Notes under the pieces: model-generated | What the model saw: only the letters and a program-made list of their open reading frames with translations | The model's database searches: none | Told to the model about the DNA's origin: nothing | Shown here: positions 1 through 7,384 of the stretch, one piece after another | Layout: each line of letters begins with the position of its first letter | Numbering within the stretch: position 1 is the first letter of the stretch | Source: Glandiceps talaboti | Taxonomy: Eukaryota; Hemichordata; Enteropneusta; Spengelidae | NCBI RefSeq assembly: GCF_964340395.1 | Contig: NC_135571.1 | Location: forward strand, 9,285,453-9,305,452 | Length of the DNA stretch: 20,000 nucleotides | Direction of reading: 5' to 3' | Made by a program: the position numbers and the translations under genes

Positions 1-127
1 TTGGTACTGCCCGATTTAGACAATGGAATTTTAGGAAAAAAAGTAAATGCGCAAAACCCAAAATAAATGAGCGGGTGTTAAATTTTATTAAAAGTTTCAA
101 CATTAGACTTTGTTATGTATTTTGTAG
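1..127 (+). other. 3' end of the last intron of the arylsulfatase-like gene
   Basis: Non-coding sequence that ends in a T-rich stretch and TAG at 125-127, immediately before the coding exon at 128. The earlier exons lie to the left of the window. Confidence 0.7.
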
Positions 128-396
128 GTAACAATAGTTGGATGGCACCTCCAGAGTCTGAGAACAAATCAATTCATCCAGAATCAAGAAATGGCAAAGT
201 TGTCCAACTATACAATATCGATAAAGACCCCAATGAACAACTTGACATTGCTGACGATAATCCTGATATTGTTACTGATTTACTGCAACGTCTTGAACGG
301 TATTATCAAGATTCTGTCCCGCCATATTTCCCACAGCAAGATGTCAAACATGCTAATCCAGCTCTATATAACAATGTCTGGTCACCATGGGAATGA
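128..396 (+). CDS. ARSB: Arylsulfatase B-like sulfatase, C-terminal exon (partial gene)
   Basis: This is the final coding exon of a sulfatase of the arylsulfatase B/I/J group, enzymes that in animals remove sulfate from N-acetylgalactosamine-type glycans, usually in lysosomes. The acceptor is TTTTGTAG before base 128. The exon opens in phase 1, its first two bases completing a Gly codon, and runs to TGA at 394-396. What identifies it is the C-terminal domain pattern: an aromatic-Pro-Pro start (WMAPP), then LYNIDKDPNEQLDIA (the 'L(F/Y)(D/N)I..DP.E..DL' sulfatase tail motif), IVTDLLQRLERYY, then SVPPYFPQQD and a terminal VWSPWE, which matches the 'VW.PW' ending of ARSB. The catalytic Cys/Ser-x-Pro-x-Arg domain is not in the window. 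ARSB, ARSI and ARSJ share this tail, so the exact paralogue is uncertain. It converges on the sialidase gene downstream. Confidence 0.9.
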
Positions 397-845
397 ACTT
401 TGACCTCAGGGGAGTATTGTGCCATGATCTGTTGGGAGGCTGTTTTGATTGGCTTTCAGTTGAGAATGACCTTTGAACCATGTAAATTATGACAGTTTGA
501 GAAATGAATATGCTTGTCTCTACATAGTATTCTATGGTTATAAGAATTCACCATGATAAAGAATGAGATATCTATGACAGAAAGACAATATTCAAATATT
601 TTTTTTTTTACAAAACTGTATTTTCATTTTATTGAAATACAAACAGTAACAAGCATTGATTGTTGGCTTTAAATATGAATACTAATTGTACTTTGCATAT
701 CTAACAAGAAATATACTTTGACTACAACTAAAAATACAAAAACCAAACCGCTGGTGACCACGACTGAAAAATAAAAAATTATTAGGAAACTAGTTACTCA
801 TAAAAGAGGAAATGTGATATTTGAGTTTAAAAACATTTTCAAGGA
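397..845 (+). other. Probable 3' UTR and flank of the sulfatase gene
   Basis: No coding signal. It contains a T10-type run near 600 and an AATAAA hexamer at 770-775, which is listed separately. The extent of the UTR is inferred only from its position after the stop codon. Confidence 0.4.
770..775 (+). terminator. Candidate poly(A) signal of the sulfatase gene
   Basis: AATAAA lies 374 bases after the stop codon. It sits in A-rich sequence, so it could be chance. No transcript evidence is available here. Confidence 0.3.
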
Positions 846-966
846 AAAATTCAGATTTCTACCTTTCGTACACTTGTATTGATTACTGCTATCAACTTAA
901 AGGAAAAGTCCAGTCAGACTTATTTCTGTCTTTAGTACACTTGTATTGATTACTGCTATCAACTTA
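846..966. repeat. 67-bp repeat unit, locus 1 (about 1.8 copies)
   Basis: Two units share the phrases GTACACTTGTATTGATTAC and TGCTATCAACTTA, and a full unit starts at GGAAAAGTCC (902). The same unit recurs as a longer array at 18476-18740, more than 17 kb away, so it is a dispersed family that also goes tandem. Confidence 0.85.
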
Positions 967-1010
967 CATATGATTTGGGGTGATAAAATGGTACCTCTAT
1001 CATTTATTAA

Positions 1011-1140
1011 ACTCTGACTTTTTATAATTTATTCAACTCTGAAATGTATGATTTATTCACCTCTGACCTCTATAATTTATTCACCTCTGACCTCTATAAT
1101 TAATTGAACTCTGACCTCTATAATTTATTCAACTCTGAAA
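1011..1140. repeat. 24-bp tandem repeat (about 5.4 copies)
   Basis: The phrase (A/C)CTCTGACCTCTATAATTTA recurs with start points at 1011, 1036, 1060, 1084, 1108 and 1132, giving periods of 24-25 bp. The third to fifth units are the most alike. Confidence 0.9.
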
Positions 1141-1685
1141 TCTTTTAATGACACCTTACAGCACTTGACATGTGTTCCGCCATTTTCAGCATTTCCTGCA
1201 AAGGTTTATGGGAAAACCACAGATACTGACATCCATTTTACCAAAATATCATTGTCTATACATACTTTGTATTGTAAATAAGGCAGAAATAACCATGACT
1301 GGAATCCCTATTAGAGAACTTGCAAACCTGCCATCTTGAATGTTGCGTCATGGGAAATATGATGATAAATATCAATCGATTATTATTGTAAACTATATTG
1401 ATACATAGTTTGTAACCACAACTAATCAATTCATGGTTACCCTGACCTTTATAGGAGGTTTATTCTATTGGTAGCTCCCGGTAGGTATTATGATAACCAC
1501 AGATAATCCCATAGTCCTTTGCATCTGAGCATGCTCAGTCTAGATTGCAAGTTTACTATTGACTTTCCCATTGTCATTTTCAAACTTTACTAAAACCACT
1601 GGAGCTGCAAAACTTCTTTTCATTGATGAATCATCCTCTCCAGTGATAAAAATAACAAAAATTTACAAAATTGAGCCATTTCTGA
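1141..1685. other. Intergenic, nothing recognised
   Basis: A+T-rich sequence with stops in all frames and no exon-like block with splice sites and family similarity that I can recognise. A weak open frame at 1559-1771 (+) overlaps the start of the repeat element that follows and looks fortuitous. Confidence 0.5.
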
Positions 1686-1970
1686 TAACTATGTTTTCCT
1701 ACTTGAAAAATCAATGTGAAACAACATCGATCAAGTCTGTGTTTGCATCTCAGAACAGTGCAAAATGCTAAAAAAACATGTATAAAATGTTTGTTATTGT
1801 ACGTACAATAACAAAGATTTCACACAATGTTTTATAATTGATTGAGTTACAAACAAGAACTTGGCATATGTTGTTTCACGTTGATTTTTCAAGTTGGAAG
1901 CCATGATAAATTGTTTTACAAATTAAAATACAAACTAAATACCCAATCCTCATCCATATGGCCACTTTAA
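1686..1970. mobile_element. MITE-like inverted-repeat element, copy A
   Basis: The left arm reads ACTTGAAAAATCAATGTGAA then ACAACAT (1701-1727). The right arm is its reverse complement with few changes (1868-1896). The right end continues to CCATATGGCCACTTTAA, finishing in TTAA at 1967-1970, the same terminus as copy B at 10049-10357. The left outer end is diverged or truncated. No transposase frame is present, so it would be non-autonomous. Confidence 0.75.
1790..1815. repeat. Perfect 26-bp palindrome inside copy A
   Basis: The half-site TTTGTTATTGTAC is followed directly by its exact reverse complement. A nearly identical palindrome with two central changes lies at 10597-10622 in copy C. 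Confidence 0.95.
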
Positions 1971-2728
1971 TCTAAACCCAAAACTCTCTTAGTCCCTAGC
2001 TTAAAGTACCACAAGCTGAGTGTATAAGCCTTTCACCCAACACTTACATGATAACCTTGGTTAAACTATTTATTTTAAATGTCGATGCAAGCTCTATAAC
2101 ATTACAATTGTTTTCTGGCACTGTTAAAATAGTTGATTGCATGGTAGAGATGTCCTGTACATTTTTGATATGTACGATAAATTATATCATCGGATCGTTT
2201 ATAAATTATACCGTTATTCAAATGAAGTCACTATAGCAGTTGGGTGTTCACTGATTGGATGAACAACTTTTTGTGCTGATAGAGAGACTTTGACCAGACG
2301 TGGTTTAGTTAGAAACCTTGTTGGCATCCAGACTAGTAGGTCACAAAACCCAACAATTGTATTCATCAAGTTAGGGTGCAATTTAATTGTTTGCATCTCT
2401 AGAACTGTTTGCAATGTCTCTAATTAGAGGATTATTAAAACTGATAACAACTAATAATTAAACACATTAAGTGTCCCTTGATTGATATGATTTACTCCTT
2501 CAGGTCGAAATTTTATTTTATTTTACTGTAAATTTTTAAAAATTGCTTTGACTCCAAGATAATTAAAGTAAAGTACATATTACATAATTTATGTGTCAGT
2601 CATACCCAAAAATAGCTGAGCTGCTTTTTTTTCACAACTGTTGATTCAGCAGTTATGTAAGACCCATCATCAATCACACTTGTGAATATTAGCAAAACAC
2701 ACAGAACTGTGATAAGGAATTTTTTTTA
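1971..2728. other. Intergenic, nothing recognised
   Basis: No gene, no clear repeat boundary and no RNA gene seen. The frames open at 2048-2236 (+) and 2214-2414 (-) lack any recognisable motif. Confidence 0.5.
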
Positions 2729-3062
2729 ATAGACCTGTTGCTGGTTCCAAGATGCATTGCGCGTCTCTCTATACAATGCCATGTATTGTGTACATGCTCA
2801 GGGGTTTGCGAGCACTACTCAGGGGATGGTTGTTACCTGACCATGTCCTGTGTTCTCTCGTAAAATCCATCTCTGTCATTGATGGTGTTTAGTCTTTGTT
2901 CTATAAAATCACTCATAATCAAAGAGGTCAACATGTATTTCCATCATTTCCTGATGAAAATGTTATTTCACACGTAATAAAGACAAAACAATTAAGACAA
3001 ACTGTAACAACATAAAAGCTATCCTCTCACACAACGCATCTTGGAACCAGAAAATCGACTAT
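2729..3062. mobile_element. MITE-like element with about 25-bp terminal inverted repeats
   Basis: The left end carries CTGGTTCCAAGATGCATTGC (2741-2760). The right end carries the inverted form, ACGCATCTTGGAACCAG (3034-3050). Both outer edges end near TA, which would suit a Tc1/mariner-type TA target, but that is an inference. The body of about 330 bp has no transposase frame. Confidence 0.7.
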
Positions 3063-3461
3063 TGCACTTGTTGGTTAATGGAAGAAAACCGTCATGTCAT
3101 GTAAACATGCTACTTTGTGCCTACAACCTGTGTTATCAATGAAACATGACATCATTCATATCAATGCTGTTTTTGCTGTAAAATATAGACACAGATTTTA
3201 AAATGAAGGATTATTGAAAGACACAGCTGTACAACATATGGACAATGATGTAACTATAGTTACCGTAGTATCCACTCAAGTTGATTGACACTGCCACTGA
3301 CATATCAGGAAACAGAAATAAGTCAACACACAGAAATTTGGGGTGTGATAAAATGGAACTTTGAGATCTACTAATTCTCCTGGGCAGTGATGAGTAGTAT
3401 AGACAAAGGAAATAGGAGGTGTGAGAGATTAGCAATATGTCTGGAGTGATACCACAAGTTT
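3063..3461. other. Intergenic, nothing recognised
   Basis: Unique-looking A+T-rich sequence. A 90-codon frame at 3211-3483 on the minus strand has no recognisable domain and runs into the tandem repeat that follows. Confidence 0.5.
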
Positions 3462-3555
3462 GACCCACCCATAGACCCTCCACCCACTCTATGACCCACC
3501 AATTAACTAGGACCCACCCATAGACCCTCCACCCACTCTATGACCCACCAACTAG
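3462..3555. repeat. 49-bp tandem duplication, C-rich (1.9 copies)
   Basis: The phrase GACCCACCCATAGACCCTCC starts at 3462 and again at 3511, followed each time by ACCCACTCTATGACCCACCA. The copies are almost identical, so the duplication is recent. Confidence 0.9.
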
Positions 3556-3614
3556 GAATACATTGCAGTTGGTGACAGTCATGATAACAGGGACAATTGT
3601 TACTGCATATATAT

Positions 3615-4337
3615 GTAATAGACTAAGGAGAGCACTTTGAAAGAATGAGTGTTAATGAAAACTCCATGAACTTCAGCTTAGTATTACAAACAACAGATAC
3701 AGTCTAGGTCAAGTAGATAGTAGGTCAAGATAGTATCTGTCAGTGAATGCTATTATGGGGACAGTGTTTGGTGGAGTGTGAATGCTAACTATCAAACAGT
3801 CCAGGGATTAAAATCTAACTAGCTCACCGCCTGTTAAATTTTAATCTGTGGACTCTTTCATATACTAAACAAACAAGGATACTCAATTTGAAAAGTCAAA
3901 AAAATCAATATTTACCACATGTCACATGTTTGTATGTATTTGGGCTATTATTCATAACTCACAGCCTAGATTCTATGTAATAGACTCAGGAGAGAACTTT
4001 AGAGGTGTGAAAGAATGAGTGTTAATGAAAACTCCATGAACTTGAGTTTTAAACAAACAACAGATACAGTCTAGGTCCAGTAGACAGTAGGTCATGATAG
4101 TATCCATCAGTGAATGTTATCATGGGGACAGTGATCGGTGGAGTGTGAATGTTAACTATCAAACAGTCCAGTGATTAAAATCTAACTAGCTCACCGCCTG
4201 TTAAATTTTAATCTATGGACTGTTTCATATACTAAACAAACATGGATACTCAATTTGAAAAGTCAAAAAAATCAATATTTACCACATGTCACATGTTTGT
4301 ATGTATTTGGGCTATACTGACTAGCCTAGATTCTATG
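3615..4337. repeat. 362-bp direct tandem duplication with internal hairpins
   Basis: Copy 1 (about 3615-3976) and copy 2 (about 3977-4337) both begin GTAATAGACT and share long identical phrases such as GAATGAGTGTTAATGAAAAC and AGTCAAAAAAATCAATATTT. Each copy contains a stem-loop: GTCCAGNGATTAAAATCTAAC pairs with GTTAAATTTTAATCTNTGGAC across a short loop (3798-3853 and 4163-4218). No coding sequence is seen. Confidence 0.9.
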
Positions 4338-4364
4338 TTTATATAGCTTCTTAGTTTTTTATTG

Positions 4365-5320
4365 TATCACATTGCACAAACTTTATATTCAAATAGCACT
4401 AAGGTAAAAGTAAATAGATTTGATATTGCTTTGCAGCCATGATTTCACATTCTCGCAAACCAGAGCTGTTATTTACTGTGGGACGGCGCGTATGAGAGGT
4501 GCCGTAAAACAGGCCGTGGTTTGCGACGATGTGATTTCAGCAAAAACATGATAAAAAATCAAGAATTATCACGATTATCTCTTGTATTGTATTGGGTTGG
4601 GTTGTATTGCATTGTGCTGCACTGCATTGTATTGTATTGTACTGTTCTATTTTACTGTGTTGAATCATACAGTATTGTATTGTGTTGTAATGTAATGTAT
4701 TGTATTTTATCATATTGCATTGTATTGTGTTGTATTGTACTGTTGTATTTTATTGTGTTGAATCATACAGTATTGTATTGTGTTGGAATGTAATGTATTG
4801 TATGTTATTGTATTGTGTTGTATTGTAATGTATTATAATTGTATTGTTTGTTTATTTTTGATGTTTTTACATTGCACAAACTAATTGCACTTTAAATTCA
4901 AAATAGCACTAAGGTGAAAGTAAATAGATTCAATATTGCTTTGTAGCCATGATTTCAGCAGTAACATAACATAAGAAATAGAGAATTATCATGATTATCT
5001 CTTGTATTGTATTGTGTTGGGTTGTGTTGCATTGTATTGTGTTGCATTGTGTTGTGTTGTATTGTATGTGTTGTAATGTATGTATGTATGTTGCATTGTA
5101 TTGCATTGTGTTGTATTGTACTGTTGTATTTTATTGCATTGAATCATACAGTATTGTATTGTGTTGCAATGTAATGTATTGTATCTTATTATATTGCACC
5201 ATATCATATTGTATTGTGTTGTATTGTACTATTGTATTTTATCTTATTGTGTTGAATCACACTGTATTGTATTGTGTTGTAGTGTATTGTATTGTTTGTT
5301 TACTTTTGTCTATTTAGTTG
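4365..5320. repeat. 509-bp segmental tandem duplication carrying TTGTA/TTGTG microsatellites
   Basis: The phrase AGCACTAAGGTNAAAGTAAA begins at 4395 and again at 4904. Each is followed by the same non-repetitive stretch and then by a long pentanucleotide array of TTGTA, TTGTG and TTGCA variants (about 4585-4850 and 4995-5300). Open frames over the arrays are microsatellite artefacts. Confidence 0.85.
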
Positions 5321-5326
5321 TTTTTT

Positions 5327-5416
5327 ACATTTTTAACGACACCAAGGCAGATTCCTATATTTGACTTTACAGTCGATTTGGTCAATAAAGTAATCTAATC
5401 TAATCTAATCTAATTA
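5327..5416 (+). mobile_element. 3' terminus of a non-LTR retrotransposon with (TAATC)n tail
   Basis: The stretch contains GACACCAAGGCAGATTCCTA, then TTGGTCAATAAAG, then about five TAATC/TCTAA units to 5416. An 'AAGGCAAATTCCT...GGCCAATAAA' end followed by a short tandem tail is familiar from invertebrate LINE 3' ends. I rely on that resemblance alone; no reverse transcriptase frame is present. Confidence 0.55.
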
Positions 5417-5935
5417 GTGATTCAATTTAGAGTCTAATGTAACTAGCTAATGACACATCAAACCACTTGATAAAAAAAGAAAGTACAAACTAGCCTTGAA
5501 AATAACAGCAAAGTTCAATAAGTGCTTGTATGCATAAATTAATTATCATTAAAAGACACTTTCAGTGCTGTTAATTACACAGCTGTATTCCATATAAGGA
5601 TATTGAGTCCTTTACCACTGTTTCTAGTTTAAAACCTATGGCTACATATGAATCGACAATACACACCGATAAGGGATTTTACATCTTGTTGCAGATATTG
5701 CAAGATATGCAAATATGGATGGCAATAACGGTTGTCAAACGTGATCGCGGTCAAGCTTTCGACATGGCAGTGTGGCCATGTGCGATGCAATGAGAACAAC
5801 AGTGTTGCTAAGTGTTTGACACTTTCAGCTTGACCACCCTCACCTGGCTGCTAAGGATGAAATGGCTCAATGGGATCTCGTCAGATCAGATCTGCCATGA
5901 GACGAAAAACGGCTTATAGCCATATAGTCCGGTCA
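5417..5935. other. Intergenic, nothing recognised
   Basis: Slightly more G+C-rich from 5700 to 5930. Short inverted phrases (GGTCAAGCT/AGCTTGACC at 5748 and 5828) are present, but no gene and no clear element boundary. Confidence 0.45.
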
Positions 5936-6262
5936 GCAGAAAAGACAAAAGATTGTATAGTTTGGCCACTAGGAGTGCTATTCAGAGACAGTTTTTAGAC
6001 CAGAAGTGAGGGCCATGATAGTTGTGTACTAATTTAGGCCTCCTTTGCAAAACAACAACAAAATATCCCAGTACTAGCAGTATTAATGCCAAATGTGAGT
6101 TGCATTCTTAAACAGTCTCATCATTTTGTTAAGTTTCTTTCAAATCAAGCATATTTTTAAGAACTCGGGGAATTGTTTTAGCATTGTTGACTTCTTTGAG
6201 TACTGTCTTGTCATTTTAGCCCTCACTTTTCCCAATGTGAGGGCGCCCTCTTGTGGTACTAC
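5936..6262. mobile_element. Inverted-repeat element of the 'GGCCACTAGG' family (copies 1 and 2)
   Basis: The forward end reads TTTGGCCACTAGGAGTGCTA (5961-5980) and then AGAAGTGAGGGCCATGATAG (6003-6022). The reverse complement of 6210-6256 gives CCACAAGAGGGCGCC followed by AAGTGAGGGC, the same order of motifs. The two ends therefore form long imperfect terminal inverted repeats of one MITE-like element. Forward-type copies recur at 11980-12064, 12777-12890 and 12932-13000. Confidence 0.65.
6242..6256 (-). promoter_or_regulatory. CTCF-like core motif
   Basis: The minus strand reads CCACAAGAGGGCGCC. The vertebrate and fly CTCF core is close to CCASYAGRKGGCRS, and only the A at position 5 departs from it. 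Binding is not demonstrated. Confidence 0.4.
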
Positions 6263-6306
6263 AAGGCGGGCTTACTGGAATATGGTGTATTGATCAGACC
6301 TGATAA

Positions 6307-6538
6307 CCATATATGGACAATCTAACCTAATATGGAGGGATGTTAATAACCCTGAAGTAGTTCAGAAGTGAATACCATATATGGATGTGTTGTCTACAGT
6401 CACTGATGTTGACTCATAAGTTTTTACCATATATAGTTAAGCAGTCAATAACCTTTAATGTTAGTATACAAGTGTGTACCATATATGGGCAAGCAATCAA
6501 ATCAATAATAGTTTATAGTAACTGAATACCTTATATGG
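6307..6538. repeat. Degenerate tandem array containing five CArG-like boxes
   Basis: CCATATATGG occurs at 6307-6316, 6375-6384 and 6479-6488, CCTTATATGG at 6529-6538, and the near-match CCATATATAG at 6427-6436. Spacings are 68, 52, 52 and 50 bp. CC(A/T)6GG is the serum response factor consensus. The surrounding sequence is only weakly repetitive. Confidence 0.75.
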
Positions 6539-6811
6539 ATTTAGAACACATCGTTTTCACAAAGCCTTTAGTGATTGGCTTAGACCATATCACATGGTGT
6601 ATGGACTAGTGACCCATAATGACCTCAATTGCATAGAGCATGGCATTAGTTGTACATGTATTCTATATTCCCTAGGGTACTAGGTATGTAATACAAGAGT
6701 CTTTTCTGTGATTTACTTTGACTACATTTGTATATGGAGTTTCTAAAAAAAATGAAGCGTTATAAAACACTTATTGCCTTGCCGAATTCGGGCACTAGTC
6801 GACATCATATT

Positions 6812-6893
6812 ACCCCTTGTGCTGTTATGCAGCAACTATTTCCCTCAGCATTTAGCCTCAGGAAATAGTAGCTACATAACAGCCCTTGGGGGG
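6812..6893 (-). repeat. Stem-loop in the probable 3' UTR of the sialidase gene
   Basis: The left arm at 6821-6848 (GCTGTTATGCAGCAACTATT then TCCCTCAG) pairs with the right arm at 6857-6883 (ctcaGGAAATAGTAGCTACATAAC then AGC) across an 8-base loop. The stem of about 27 bp has few mismatches. It lies about 160 bases past the sialidase stop on the transcribed strand. Confidence 0.8.
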
Positions 6894-7042
6894 ACAGCCA
6901 ACTAATGCCTTCACACCTAGGCAATATGTATATAATATTAACTCCTTTTGGCTTAATTATAAAGTATAAATAACAAACAACAAAAATTAACAAAATTTTT
7001 TTAAGAAAAAAAATTTTCCATGGTGAACCACAAACTTTCAAA
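6894..7042 (-). other. Probable proximal 3' UTR of the sialidase gene
   Basis: Sequence immediately downstream of the stop on the minus strand. A+T-rich, no open frame. No canonical AATAAA is seen on the minus strand down to about 6550, so the cleavage site is unknown; ATTAAA at 6454-6459 is one weak candidate. Confidence 0.4.
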
Positions 7043-7384
7043 CTACGCATTTCCTTGGAATACAATTTTTTTCTGCGCAAGTCCTTTCACAAGAGCATCC
7101 AAAGTAAAAATCTCCATCATTATCTTCTCAAATTCTGAAGAATAGCCGCCTTCATGGATAATAGCAAAGGTGTGTCCGAGGAAACCCTCCCCAAGGTAAG
7201 TAAGATCTGAGTAGCCAGAGTACCAAGGATATATGGTATGTGGATTACTCCATGTACGACAGCCATCATAACTTAGACGCAGCGACATGAACTTACGAGT
7301 AGTTTCGCTGGCAGGATTTGAAAACAGTGCCCATGTATGATTTCCAGGGGATCCATTGGGTGATGGAAAACTGATAATACTACC
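7043..7384 (-). CDS. Sialidase exon 9: last Asp box, catalytic Tyr, stop
   Basis: The acceptor is CAATTCCATTCCACAG before 7384; the stop TAG is at 7043-7045. It encodes [20 protein letters not shown], then DGCRTW (Asp box with Cys in place of the conserved Gly), then [13 protein letters not shown] with Y435, and [11 protein letters not shown]. The tail of about 30 residues after that is poorly conserved in the family. Confidence 0.92.
   Translation of the reverse strand, partial: GSIISFPSPNGSPGNHTWALFSNPASETTRKFMSLRLSYDGCRTWSNPHTIYPWYSGYSDLTYLGEGFLGHTFAIIHEGGYSSEFEKIMMEIFTLDALVKGLAQKKIVFQGNA

Noticed and set aside
3798-4218. Repeated blocks considered as a CRISPR-like array or tRNA genes
   Set aside because: Only two long copies without regular spacers, and no tRNA cloverleaf or A/B box pair. 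The genome is eukaryotic.
4521-5364. Several open frames on both strands over the TTGTA arrays
   Set aside because: They translate a pentanucleotide microsatellite (Ile/Val/Leu/Cys/Tyr repeats) and have no domain.
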